A stretch of DNA of 64,000 nt from Defluviitaleaceae bacterium (GCA_009784685.1 WRBF01000002.1:22332-86331); one strand, 5' to 3'; positions 20,141-30,122 are shown, numbered from the stretch's first letter. The notes: generated from the sequence alone by a model not told the origin. Numbers and translations: made by a program.

Positions 20141-21421
20141 CTATCTCGTTCCAACTTCAATTATTTCATCTACCGGAGGAACGGTTATTACAGTATCAAC
20201 GGTAATCCTTTCTCGTTCAAAACCATTAATTCTAACTATATGGACAGTCACTTCCTGCTGACCGTCCCTGCCCTGTTGAGCAACTCTTGACCAGTTTCTA
20301 TTTTGTGCTGAATTTGTTATCGTTTCTGTTCCATGAGGAGCAAGCTCTATAAATTTAAATTCTTCAACAGTTCTGACAGATAAGATCGGGGTTGGCAATG
20401 TAAGCGTGATAAACTGTCCAATTTGCAAATCAGGCGTAACACCGGGGTTCATAGCAAAAAATTCTTCCTGTGTTATTCCGTGATTACGACTTAAAAGCCA
20501 AACGCTGTCTCCAGGCTGAACCTGGTAAAAGCTGTCGGTCATAGTTGTTGTTGTAAGCCTAGAAAGAGCAAGTTCAGACCTTACTATATCATCAGAGTCA
20601 ACGAAACGTTGTGTTATCAAAACATCTTCAGCAAATCCGGATTCAACAAGGGTCGCATTATCACCCACGAATTCTGATATAATGTTATCCAAAATACTTT
20701 GTGCATCGACGGCATTTCGAACTATTGCAATCTCTTCACCATCAACAGTAATCACTGCGGCTTCAAGAGTATATGTAAAGAGCCTGCGTATCGAATCAAT
20801 TGCAGAATCTACAGTAACCATATTCCTTCTTCTTGCGTTAACAGGGACTATAGTGACTCTTTCAACAACTTCAATCCTTGTTCCAACTTCAGCAACAGTT
20901 TTTGCAACAGCCGTATAATGAAGATCCTCAGCGGTTATGCTTCTGTTTCTTTCTATTACTCCAACAAAAACGCCGTCAACTTCTATTCTAAGTGCATTTC
21001 TGTTTGTGAAAAAGAAAACTGTTATCCCAATAAGAATTAACGCCGAAGAAAGAGCGATAACGCTAACAGGAATTTTCATACCGCTAAACAGTGAAAAAAA
21101 GTTTGAAAATAAAAGGCGAACATACGAAAAGAATCTTTTGACCCAGGCTTTAATGTTTCTAATTATACTGGGCTTACGCTTGCGCTTACCACGTTCTGAC
21201 GAACGAGACGAAACTCTTTGGCTTTTATTTGGTTTAATCCTTGAGCTTCTTGTATTTTTTATTTCCCTGTCAGTTGAGCCTCTACTGCTGATTTTGCGGT
21301 CAACGCCGGAGTGTTCCTTGCCTCTATCGTTATTCAAATGTCTTTCATTTGATCTTTTGTCGTCACTGCGAGAATTGCGATTTCTTGCACCGGCGTTTTT
21401 TTCTTCCTTATTACCGGACAT
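20141..21421 (-). CDS. Membrane-anchored LysM + G5 domain protein, no peptidase domain
   Basis: Basic Arg/Ser-rich N-terminus, TM, YQVQPGDSVWLLSRNHGITQEEFFAMNPGV (LysM), EFKFIELAPHGTETITN...EVTVHIVRINGFERERITV (G5); ORF ends right after G5. Confidence 0.8.
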   Translation of the reverse strand: MSGNKEEKNAGARNRNSRSDDKRSNERHLNNDRGKEHSGVDRKISSRGSTDREIKNTRSSRIKPNKSQRVSSRSSERGKRKRKPSIIRNIKAWVKRFFSYVRLLFSNFFSLFSGMKIPVSVIALSSALILIGITVFFFTNRNALRIEVDGVFVGVIERNRSITAEDLHYTAVAKTVAEVGTRIEVVERVTIVPVNARRRNMVTVDSAIDSIRRLFTYTLEAAVITVDGEEIAIVRNAVDAQSILDNIISEFVGDNATLVESGFAEDVLITQRFVDSDDIVRSELALSRLTTTTMTDSFYQVQPGDSVWLLSRNHGITQEEFFAMNPGVTPDLQIGQFITLTLPTPILSVRTVEEFKFIELAPHGTETITNSAQNRNWSRVAQQGRDGQQEVTVHIVRINGFERERITVDTVITVPPVDEIIEVGTR

Positions 21422-21461
21422 AATTAGTTACCTCTCACACTGTTTTCTTTGTATAACCTAA

Positions 21462-21495
21462 GAACTTAAAGGTCGATACTAAAACCTTTAAGTTC
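21462..21495 (-). other. Perfect 12-bp inverted repeat in 5' leader of the LysM/G5 gene
   Basis: gaacttaaaggt (21462-21473) and acctttaagttc (21484-21495), no U-tract. Confidence 0.6.
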
Positions 21496-21624
21496 CGCCC
21501 ATAGAAGGTGACTAATACGGAAAACCCTAATACTAATTAATTTTCAGCGTAATGAATCAACAATCATTTGACAATATTATAGCGAAAATTTAAGAAAAAA
21601 GCAAGAAAAATAATTTTCATCATA

Positions 21625-21681
21625 TTGACAATAATTCAATTCTGCGATATAATAACGTTGTTAATTAAAATAACGTTATTA
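21625..21681 (+). promoter_or_regulatory. Consensus sigma-A promoter with downstream inverted-repeat operator
   Basis: TTGACA (21625-21630), 17 nt, TATAAT (21648-21653), overlapping taataacgtt (21650-21659) ... aacgttatta (21672-21681). Confidence 0.85.
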
Positions 21682-21697
21682 CAGAGGTGATGTAATT

Positions 21698-22327
21698 ATG
21701 TCAATACAAACTCGCCGTGAACGTGAAAAGCAGGATATGAAAACAGCTATTTTAGAAGCAGCAACTAAAATAATTATTAACGAAGGCTATGATAAACTAT
21801 CAATGAGGAAATTAGCTGATGCGATAGAGTATACGCCAACTACTTTATACAACTATTATGAAGATAAAGCACAAATTATTGATGCTATTATGAGAAAGCT
21901 TAATTTAGAAGTCATTTGTGCTGTAAAGGCGATTTTGCAAGAGAACAAAAGCCTCCCTGTCAACATTCAGATAGGTCTTGCTTTCAAAGTATTTATAAAT
22001 GTTATGGCTAATAATGCTGAGATGGGAAAAGCAGTCATGCGAAGCGGAACTAAGGCTATTTTTGGTTCCGATGAAGAGCCGGAACAAAGCTCTAGTAATG
22101 GAATCAACTTGCTCCATACCATTTTGCAAGAGGGGCAGAACCAGTATGTGCTTCGCAAATTAGATGAAAATGCTTCTTGGATGCTTATATCCGCCCTTTT
22201 GGGATTTTCAATGAACGCAATTGAAAATCAGCTTTATCTTAGTGATAATTGGGATAGTTTAGTTGACACATACATAGAAATTTTAATAAATGGCATAATG
22301 CCTATAAACTCTATAAATGAGGTGTAG
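21698..22327 (+). CDS. TetR/AcrR family transcriptional regulator
   Basis: ILEAATKIIINEGYDKLSMRKLADAIEYTPTTLYNYYEDKAQIIDAI helix-turn-helix. Confidence 0.92.
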   Translation: MSIQTRREREKQDMKTAILEAATKIIINEGYDKLSMRKLADAIEYTPTTLYNYYEDKAQIIDAIMRKLNLEVICAVKAILQENKSLPVNIQIGLAFKVFINVMANNAEMGKAVMRSGTKAIFGSDEEPEQSSSNGINLLHTILQEGQNQYVLRKLDENASWMLISALLGFSMNAIENQLYLSDNWDSLVDTYIEILINGIMPINSINEV

Positions 22328-22330
22328 TTC

Positions 22331-22885
22331 ATGAAATTACAGAAAAAAATTGCCGTAATATATAAATCAAAATACGGATCAACCAAGCAATATGCGCAGT
22401 GGATTTCAATAGCTTTGGAAGTGCCTCTCTTCGAAGCATCAGAAATTAAGCCCTCTCAACTAGAAGACTATGATGTTGTAATCTATGGTGGTGGTCTCTA
22501 TGCAGGAGGAATTGATGGAGTTAAATTAGTTACTAAATCTTTAAATAAATGCAAACAATTGGTAGTATTTACTGTAGGGCTCGCAGATGTCAAAACAACG
22601 AATTTTTCAGACATTTTATCAAAGGCTTTTACACAGGAGCAGCTGTCTGATGTGAAAATATTTCATTTGAGAGGTGCTATGGACTACAAAGAATTAAGCC
22701 TTCTTCATAAAGGGATGATGGCTATGGTCAAAAAAGATGCGGAAAAAACACCGACGGAAAAGCGCACATCAGATGATGTTTTTTTGCTTGAAACATATGG
22801 CAAAAAAGTTGACTTTATGGATAAGAATTCGATTAAACCCATTGTTGAATATGTTTGCTCGCTAGATCACAATAAGGACGTTTAA
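22331..22885 (+). CDS. Flavodoxin-domain protein (HemG/flavodoxin type)
   Basis: KIAVIYKSKYGSTKQYAQWI flavodoxin N-terminus; VVIYGGGLYAGGIDGV. Confidence 0.85.
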   Translation: MKLQKKIAVIYKSKYGSTKQYAQWISIALEVPLFEASEIKPSQLEDYDVVIYGGGLYAGGIDGVKLVTKSLNKCKQLVVFTVGLADVKTTNFSDILSKAFTQEQLSDVKIFHLRGAMDYKELSLLHKGMMAMVKKDAEKTPTEKRTSDDVFLLETYGKKVDFMDKNSIKPIVEYVCSLDHNKDV

Positions 22886-22902
22886 AACTTAAATTTAATA
22901 AC

Positions 22903-22935
22903 AAAAAAGGATGCCTATAGCCGAGCATCCTTTTT
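22903..22935 (+). terminator. Bidirectional intrinsic terminator between convergent genes
   Basis: aaaaaaggatgc ctatagccga(loop) gcatcctttttt. Confidence 0.9.
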
Positions 22936-22958
22936 TCTAACATTTTGATTTTTAGTTT

Positions 22959-23930
22959 CTATTCTAGATCCAAATGTATATTCCCGCTTAACGTACTAAC
23001 AATTACTCTGTTTTCCGAGCGTTCCGTATCATTAAATGATCTGCCTCTTATTCTTTCGCCATTTACGTTAATATTACCGCTTAGGACTGATAAGTCTCTC
23101 TGGAATCTTTCACCCATGGTTTGCAATGTCAGCCTTACGCTTCCGGATGTTGTATCTATTTTTGTTTGCCCCATAAGTTCTCCGCTTACGGTAACACTTC
23201 CGCTTATCGAATCAGACGTAAAACCTTCAGTTCTTATATCGTCTGCCCGAATATTGCCTGATACTACAGAAATATGCATATAGTGTGCGGTGCTGTTATT
23301 TATCCTTACATTACCACTTACTGCGCTGATATTCATAAAATCTGCCGAGCTGTTGTTTATAGTTATACTGCCCGATACTGTACCAGCGATCAGCCCGCTT
23401 CTACAAACAATTGAGCCAATATTTATTCTTCCTGATACGGTTCGCAAGTTGGCTGACTCAATATCTATTTCATTCGGAAGAAATATAGTTATGCTGCTGG
23501 GGGCATTAAACCCGAACGATAACCAACGGCGAACAGATGTATCTTGAGTTATTGTTAAAACGCCATTTTCTATTGCATATAATATAGGTGCTCTGTTATT
23601 TCGATTTATTATTTCAGCTCTATATTCATTTGAAGTAACAAATTCGATATTTGCGCTTGCCACGTTTATGTTGATCATTGTTATATCATCCGATAGGGAA
23701 ATAGCTGAACGCTCGCCGCTTTCTTGCAATGAAAGATATTCCATATCGCCATGAAAATTATGGCCCATCCCGATAACGTTTGAAAACATCCCTCTGAGAG
23801 GGAATTCTCCTAAATTTACTCCTCCTCTGCCAAAGCTTACCCCGCTTCTTGCCCCTGTAATAAAGCCGACAATCATTAATGCAATGCCCAATATAATCCC
23901 GATTACTACAATTTTCCATACATTTTTCAT
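22959..23930 (-). CDS. DUF4097-type beta-repeat protein
   Basis: Repeated SGSITINNSSADFMNISAVSGNVRINNSTAHYMHISVVSGNIRADDI pattern; N-terminal TM. Confidence 0.85.
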   Translation of the reverse strand: MKNVWKIVVIGIILGIALMIVGFITGARSGVSFGRGGVNLGEFPLRGMFSNVIGMGHNFHGDMEYLSLQESGERSAISLSDDITMININVASANIEFVTSNEYRAEIINRNNRAPILYAIENGVLTITQDTSVRRWLSFGFNAPSSITIFLPNEIDIESANLRTVSGRINIGSIVCRSGLIAGTVSGSITINNSSADFMNISAVSGNVRINNSTAHYMHISVVSGNIRADDIRTEGFTSDSISGSVTVSGELMGQTKIDTTSGSVRLTLQTMGERFQRDLSVLSGNINVNGERIRGRSFNDTERSENRVIVSTLSGNIHLDLE

Positions 23931-24523
23931 TTTGCACCCCTCCGTACTAAAAGATTAGCGCAGACTTTTGTTATAAGCCTGATAACTGATCGAATTACCC
24001 ACCAACCTACTAAAATAAAAGCAATTCCTACACAAAGCATAAGTAATGATGCCCCAAGCATGAAGATTGCTGTCGGGAGATGAACGAATAAAGTAGCAAA
24101 CGTTGCAACCAATGTTGCTATTCCGGCTACAGACAAAGCAACTCCGACCATAAAAAATGCGAAAAGCAGTGCGAATGTTGCCGCAACAAACGCAAACGCC
24201 ACCGCAAACGACGCAATTGCTAAAGGAAATGCGATAGGTGATAACAAAAGCGCAATCAGAACTATCCAAAGCAGTTTAATACTAGAATCATTCGGCTTTT
24301 TTTCATCAGATTTTTCTGACTCAATTTCCTTTAGAGAATATTCACCGATTATTTTTGAAACAACAGCGGAAGGATCTCCAATTTCATTTAAGGCAGATTG
24401 TTCATTTTCCGCCCCTGCTTCGTCAAAATATTCCTCGTAGTATGAAACAGCACTATCTATATCTTCTTGCGGAAGCATTTTTAAGCCATCTCTTAATTTA
24501 TCAATAAATTCATTGCGCAGCAC
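23927..24523 (-). CDS. DUF1700/HAAS-domain membrane protein
   Basis: MLRNEFIDKLRDGLKMLPQEDIDSAVSYYEEYFDEAGAENEQSALNEIGDPSAVVSKII. Confidence 0.88.
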   Translation of the reverse strand: MLRNEFIDKLRDGLKMLPQEDIDSAVSYYEEYFDEAGAENEQSALNEIGDPSAVVSKIIGEYSLKEIESEKSDEKKPNDSSIKLLWIVLIALLLSPIAFPLAIASFAVAFAFVAATFALLFAFFMVGVALSVAGIATLVATFATLFVHLPTAIFMLGASLLMLCVGIAFILVGWWVIRSVIRLITKVCANLLVRRGAK

Positions 24524-24836
24524 TGTTTTCGCCCCCTTTCAATAATCCATCTATTTTAGCCTTAAAGTTGTTCCATTCTTCGGTATAAAGCCCTAACAAA
24601 TCTTCACCTTTGCTTGTTATTTTATAGTACCTTCGATTTCTGCCGTCAAATGGTTCATCATATGTTTCAAGAAGCCCTTCTTTAAATAACCGACGCAAAA
24701 CCGGGTAAAGAGTTGATTCAGACACTTCTACACTAGCTTTAACCTTTTGAGTAAGATCGTAACCATAAGTAGCCTCTTTAGAAACAACCCCAAGGGTACA
24801 GGCATCTAAAAGCGTTGAGGTAAGTCCAAACGTCAT
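24510..24836 (-). CDS. PadR family transcriptional regulator
   Basis: YGYDLTQKVKASVEVSESTLYPVLRRLFKEGLLETYDEPFDGRNRRYYKITSKGEDLL. Confidence 0.93.
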   Translation of the reverse strand: MTFGLTSTLLDACTLGVVSKEATYGYDLTQKVKASVEVSESTLYPVLRRLFKEGLLETYDEPFDGRNRRYYKITSKGEDLLGLYTEEWNNFKAKIDGLLKGGENSAAQ

Positions 24837-24988
24837 TTATATCACCGCCATTATTATTTTATGATTTATATTATATTTCATATAATATTGTTTGTCAATA
24901 GATATTGAAAAATATTAAAAACTTTTTCAAAACAAAAAAAATGAGGTAGACAACCTACCCCATTTTTCAACCTAATTACTTATTCACT

Positions 24989-25156
24989 ATTAGACCTGTC
25001 CGCTAACCTGCTTTCGCCAGATTTTCGAGCGTTTTTTTGTCGGTCGAGAAAGTGGATTCCGTGCGAACCCAAAGGTTCGTGCGGATTCCACTGACGAAGA
25101 TCCGGCGAAAAATAAGCCGGAAAGATGGAGGAATGAGGTTAGCAGACAGGTCTATT
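24989..25156. mobile_element. Small inverted-repeat element, family B copy 1 (168 bp)
   Basis: Arms attagacctgtccgctaacct (24989-25009) and reverse complement of 25136-25156, aatagacctgtctgctaacct; internal imperfect hairpin gtggattccgtgcgaacc-caaa-ggttcgtgcggattccac (25052-25092). Confidence 0.75.
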
Positions 25157-25165
25157 ATTTATCAC

Positions 25166-28100
25166 CTATTGTCTTGGCACAGCAGCACTCATAATAAGAT
25201 CATAAGCCCAATGAGCTGTTGACACATCAACAAATTGCGTAGATCCAAGCGGGTCAGCATGTTCTATTCCTTCCGCTCTTGCAAATACCGCTAAAGCTTC
25301 GGCGCGTGTCATATTGTTATTTGGTCTGAACGTGCCATCGGGGAAGCCTACAACAGTTTGATATCTGTATGCCGCCGCAATATACCGCACGCCCCAATGA
25401 CTCTGAGGTACATCATGGAATGGAAGGCTTGTTACGGCAGTAGCATTAAACCCATACACGTTACTGAGAATTGTTACAACTTCTGCCCTTGAAATAGGGT
25501 CGTTTGGTCTAAAGCTTCTTAAATTGCCGCTGTGTGCATCACCAACCATAAAGCCCATTTCTGAAACGAACCTAAGAGCTGATAAATCAGTTAGGTTGCT
25601 TGGCATATCCGCAAATTCCATACCTGCACCTGCATTTGCGTTGCCTCTAAGAGCATGGATCATTCTTGCAACTTCTATTCTTGTTATAGCTCGCTCCGGT
25701 TCAAAGCGGAAGCCGGAAGCTCCTTCTAAATAAGGACCTTGCTGTAGCCTTCTAACATTTGCCGTAGCCGTTGTGTTCGCAGCTGTTACCGTATGAGAAA
25801 ACGTTCCGGTTAAAATATACCCTGTTGGCATTGTTAAAGCATTTTCACCAATCGTGCTTCCAATTGCTGCATTTATCGTCTGACGACTTATACGCCAACC
25901 ATCACTCGTTCTAAGCTCAACGGTAACAGGTACGTTATTTCCTGTTGTAAAATTAACAACGTTGCCATAAGAATAACCGCTAGACGTTCTTATAAATGCT
26001 CTTACATAATATCTAACTCCTGTTTCAAGCCCTGTAGCATTAACTGTGAACGAACCTGCTGTTGTTACATTTGAATTTAATCTCGTGTCTGCAACAGTCG
26101 GCATATTATTTGTCCGAGAGAAAACAACTCCTCTGGCTGTAATATTGCTAACATTACTTGGTACATTTCCACCTAAAACAGCAGTAGTAGCTGTAAAGTT
26201 TGTTACTGCGTTTGTTGTTATAAGGTTTTGCCCTTGAATTGGAACAACGTTTCCATACGACACGCCATTGCTGTTTATCGCATAGGCACGGACATAATAA
26301 GCTGTGCCTGCGGTCAGATTTCTAAGGGTTACAGTAACATTGCCTGTACCGGAACCGCTTCTTTGAACTTGAACGCCGTTTTCACCAAGCCTTGGATCGC
26401 TAACAGTCGATGAGAAAACAACGCCTCGTTCGGTAGCCGTTTGGTTTGCTGCCGTATTCGTGGTTGGCCTTGCAACGGTAATTGGAACATCTATTCCTGT
26501 TTCTGAAACTCTAACCGCTGTTCCGGTTGTTGCTTGTGCAAGGTTTCCGGCTGATGGCGTTGTAAAGCTTCTTCTTGTTCCATCATAGGTAAAGGTTGCA
26601 TTATTACCTGTGCCATGTCTTACAAAACCTCTGTAATGGTAAGTGGTATTTGGTTGAAGATTCCGAAGTATATGAGTCCTGTTTCCGGTCCCTGTTAAGT
26701 TAGCGTCTGAAATTACATGACTTGAACCACTTGCACCAACAGTTAAAGCATTGTTTTGATTAGTTGACCAGACAACACCATGCCCTGTTATACCACCACC
26801 TAAGTTTGAGATGTTGATTACAACAGATGCGCTGTTAGTGGCAAGATTTGTTGCCGCAGCAGATGTTAAAGCATGGCCTGTTCCTGATTGTGTTGTAAAG
26901 GTTCTTATTTGCGAATCATAAGTTACATTATTATTATGCCTCACATAGCCCCTTACCCAATAAGTCGTATTAGCTTGAAGACCGGTTAAGTTATAATCAA
27001 AGCTGCCTGTTTGAGTTCCTGATGTCGGTATTTGCACTTCGCCCGCACGATGAACACCGCTTTGACCATTCCTTAAACCGCTGTCACTGCTTTGAGTAGT
27101 TGACCAAACAACACCACGATTCGTGCCGCGAGGATTACCAACATTTGTAATATTTACCCTAATAGTAGCAGTCGTAGATGCTACACTTCGAATAGCATCA
27201 GTGTTAGATAAATTACCAAACGTGATGCCTGTTCCTGCGTGGGTTGTAAAAGATATTATATTTGGGCTGTAAGCAACATTAGTTCCGTTTCGGACATAAC
27301 CTCTTGCCCAATAGGTAGTACCCGATTGAAGACCTGTTAAATTAAAATCAAAGTTGCCAATTACATTTGATCCTGTTCCTGTCGGTATGTTCTGCTCTGT
27401 AGAGCGAATTACGCCTGACTGACCATTTCTCAACCCGGCATCAGTGCTTTGAGTTGTAGAAAAAACAACACCGCGTTGGTTAGGTCTAAGATTATTCCCA
27501 ACAGTACCTATGCCAGAAATGTTAACCCTAACAGTAGCACTCGTAGCTTGAAGATTTAAATGAGAAGTAGTGCCGAAAGTGTTTCCAATCCCGCCGGATA
27601 GTGCTTGTGTCATAAAGGTTCGTGCCGCAGCATTTGTAGCGGGATAGTATATGATAGGTTGATCCCCTACTTGAACAAATGCTCTAAAATGATATTGTTG
27701 GTTTGCGACAAGCCCTGTAAAGTTATGGGTCAGAGTTCCTGTGGAAAGCCCTGTAGTTTGCTCCCTAACAATTGCGTTGGTTCCACCAATTACAGCATTA
27801 GCGTTACTAGTCGCAACAACAACGCCTCGCCTAGTTATAGGGGGAGAGCCAAGATTAGTTACATTAACAGCGATATTTGCAGCAGTAGTTGTTATGCCTG
27901 ATACAGCATTAGCCGCTACTGTCATTGCCGGAGCTGTTGTTAATGTTCTTGTTAAAGTTTGAGGTGCTCCATATTGAACAGCCAGACCAGTAACTCTCGC
28001 ATACGCACGCACATGCACAGTCGTCCAATTTGTGTTGGGTGGAGTCCAAGTAGCACTGAAATTGTTGCTTACATTAGCTATTGCAATATGATCATGCTGA

Positions 28101-28618
28101 CCAGACGCAGTCGAAAGATTTTGATTTGTATGCGAAAAAACAAACCCTCTTTCTGATACATCTCCTACATTACCTGTCGTTGTTCCTGTTGCGTTTACAG
28201 CATTACCTGATGATGTTGGAACTCCCGTTGTAACCGTTGGAGCAGCAGGTGCCTCTGTTGAACCTGTAGCGTTATTGGAGTGTATATTTCTAGGTCCACT
28301 TCCATCGTCTATGCTAACAACAGCATTAACGGTAAAGGATTGGTTAGATGGAAGTCCTGTAAAATTATGAGAAAAAGAGGCTGATGTTATTGCTGCAGAA
28401 TGTCCTCCTGGATTCAAAGTTAGAGTTCCACCTACAAAACTAGCACCATCAAGATTTGTTGTAACGTCTATAAAAGCAGAATCTTGCGTTACGCTAATGA
28501 CAGTTACACTAACAGTAGGATCAGGAACATCTCCCCTAACCTCCATAGGCGCATAAGCCGTAAGCATCGGCAATAAAAGCGCAAGCGATAAAATAAACTT
28601 AAAGATTTTTTTGCTCAT
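25166..28618 (-). CDS. S-layer homology domain surface protein with about 7-8 tandem Fn3-like repeats
   Basis: Signal peptide; recurring RGVVFS/RGVVWS...NLTGL..TTYW.RGYVR...Y units; C-terminal SLH motifs (GFRFEPERAITRIEVARMI, FRPNDPISRAEVVTIL, VVGFPDGTFRPNNNMTRAEALAVF). Confidence 0.9.
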   Translation of the reverse strand: MSKKIFKFILSLALLLPMLTAYAPMEVRGDVPDPTVSVTVISVTQDSAFIDVTTNLDGASFVGGTLTLNPGGHSAAITSASFSHNFTGLPSNQSFTVNAVVSIDDGSGPRNIHSNNATGSTEAPAAPTVTTGVPTSSGNAVNATGTTTGNVGDVSERGFVFSHTNQNLSTASGQHDHIAIANVSNNFSATWTPPNTNWTTVHVRAYARVTGLAVQYGAPQTLTRTLTTAPAMTVAANAVSGITTTAANIAVNVTNLGSPPITRRGVVVATSNANAVIGGTNAIVREQTTGLSTGTLTHNFTGLVANQQYHFRAFVQVGDQPIIYYPATNAAARTFMTQALSGGIGNTFGTTSHLNLQATSATVRVNISGIGTVGNNLRPNQRGVVFSTTQSTDAGLRNGQSGVIRSTEQNIPTGTGSNVIGNFDFNLTGLQSGTTYWARGYVRNGTNVAYSPNIISFTTHAGTGITFGNLSNTDAIRSVASTTATIRVNITNVGNPRGTNRGVVWSTTQSSDSGLRNGQSGVHRAGEVQIPTSGTQTGSFDYNLTGLQANTTYWVRGYVRHNNNVTYDSQIRTFTTQSGTGHALTSAAATNLATNSASVVINISNLGGGITGHGVVWSTNQNNALTVGASGSSHVISDANLTGTGNRTHILRNLQPNTTYHYRGFVRHGTGNNATFTYDGTRRSFTTPSAGNLAQATTGTAVRVSETGIDVPITVARPTTNTAANQTATERGVVFSSTVSDPRLGENGVQVQRSGSGTGNVTVTLRNLTAGTAYYVRAYAINSNGVSYGNVVPIQGQNLITTNAVTNFTATTAVLGGNVPSNVSNITARGVVFSRTNNMPTVADTRLNSNVTTAGSFTVNATGLETGVRYYVRAFIRTSSGYSYGNVVNFTTGNNVPVTVELRTSDGWRISRQTINAAIGSTIGENALTMPTGYILTGTFSHTVTAANTTATANVRRLQQGPYLEGASGFRFEPERAITRIEVARMIHALRGNANAGAGMEFADMPSNLTDLSALRFVSEMGFMVGDAHSGNLRSFRPNDPISRAEVVTILSNVYGFNATAVTSLPFHDVPQSHWGVRYIAAAYRYQTVVGFPDGTFRPNNNMTRAEALAVFARAEGIEHADPLGSTQFVDVSTAHWAYDLIMSAAVPRQ

Positions 28619-28866
28619 TTATAAAACCTCCTAATAATAAATAAATCTGAATATCACAGCATATAGAGAATGCTTTCATACTCTACATGTTAACACGAAT
28701 ATTATATCATATTGTTCCCAATAGAAAACAATTTTTGGGATAAGTAGCAATAATGTAATATTTGGCCACCCATCATTGCTATTTCTATTTTCCCCATTTT
28801 GACTTGAATTATTTTCCGATTTTGCGTAATACTAGAATTATTAATTTTGATTAGGAGGAACTTACG

Positions 28867-29976
28867 ATGAACATTATAAAAAAATGTACAGCTTTACTGC
28901 TTATTTTTCTGATTGCCCTACAAACCGTATTACCTGCTTTTGCAAACTATTTCGAGGAAGACGGCGGTATTTTGATAGCACAAGATGATGAACCAAGTCT
29001 TGGCTTACAGTCTGCCGCAGCTACAGTTACCGGACTTGTTAAAGATATAACCGCAAACGAAAATGTATACAATGTTTTAATCTCCGTTATAGATGATAAC
29101 AACAACGATGTAATTTTAAAGGTTTTTGAAGATACTGCAATAATTGACAACCTATCAAAGCAGCGTCTTAGCTTAGCAGACATTAACGAGGGTGATATGC
29201 TTGTTGCTTATGTATCAAATGCTATGACAATGAGCATTCCGCCACAAATTAATGCCCATGCGATAATCGCAAATATTAGACGAAATGCACCTGTTGCAAG
29301 ATACATGACGATCGCTGAAGTACAAACGTCAGATGAGGGAAGCAAACAGGTTTTAAGCGAAAACAGCGCATATCTTATAACAATCTCTGACCAGACAAAC
29401 ATATTGCCTTATAAAACAGGGCAAACAGTTGGGCTTGAAAATGTTTTAGTGGGGAAGCGGATGTTTGCATGGTTTGATGTGATGTCTTTAAGCCATCCGG
29501 CACAAGCTAAGGCGGATTATGTTGTTATTTTACCGTCTGTAGAGGAAACGGGAACTATTTCCAGACCAATTACAGAATTTACAACAGAGCTTAAACAAAA
29601 CGGACATTTGTTAAGCCCCGAAAATTATAGCAGATTAGGTATCAGGGGCAACATTGTAAAGCTGTACAAAACACCGCTTTTTGCAAAAAATAAGGAAATA
29701 ATGGCTCCCGTAAGGATATTAAGCAACGAACTTGGGTTCGAAGTTGAATGGAATGCCGCAGAAAAATCTGTTTTAATCCATACCGATTATGATACTTTTA
29801 GAATGGCTATAGGGTATGACGGATATACAAGGGAAAGCGACCAATCAGTTGCAAAATTAGGGATCGCACCAATGCTTGTCGGCGGCATCACTTATGTGCC
29901 TGTCGTTTTGTTTGATTTTATTTTTGAGAATAACGAAACGACAAATGTGGTTGAAGGTATGTTGGTCATAAGCTAA
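28867..29976 (+). CDS. Secreted protein with C-terminal copper amine oxidase N-terminal-like (stalk) domain
   Basis: Signal peptide; KTPLFAKNKEIMAPVRILSNELGFEVEWNAAEKSVLIHTDYDTFRMAIG. Confidence 0.75.
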   Translation: MNIIKKCTALLLIFLIALQTVLPAFANYFEEDGGILIAQDDEPSLGLQSAAATVTGLVKDITANENVYNVLISVIDDNNNDVILKVFEDTAIIDNLSKQRLSLADINEGDMLVAYVSNAMTMSIPPQINAHAIIANIRRNAPVARYMTIAEVQTSDEGSKQVLSENSAYLITISDQTNILPYKTGQTVGLENVLVGKRMFAWFDVMSLSHPAQAKADYVVILPSVEETGTISRPITEFTTELKQNGHLLSPENYSRLGIRGNIVKLYKTPLFAKNKEIMAPVRILSNELGFEVEWNAAEKSVLIHTDYDTFRMAIGYDGYTRESDQSVAKLGIAPMLVGGITYVPVVLFDFIFENNETTNVVEGMLVIS

Positions 29977-30122
29977 CTAGGGTGTATTGCAAAGCTGTTT
30001 CAGATAAGCTAGAGCCTGTTGAGCCTATAAAGGTTTAGCAGGCTCTAAAAAATTCTGGCTAATCGGCTTGAATTTTGATATAATATTGCATATCTAAATA
30101 TTTAAAGGTAGTGATTGATAAC

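Noticed and set aside
24989-25156. CRISPR array interpretation of intergenic repeats
   Set aside because: No regularly spaced direct repeats; the structure is inverted-repeat elements and there are no cas genes.
28745-28781. tagcaataatg/catcattgcta hairpin between the SLH gene and the stalk-domain gene
   Set aside because: Short imperfect stem with long loop in AT-rich DNA between divergent genes; not distinguishable from chance.
30010-30047. tagagcctg...caggctcta hairpin after the stalk-domain gene
   Set aside because: Imperfect stem without a U-tract; probably a weak terminator but not supported enough to list as a feature.
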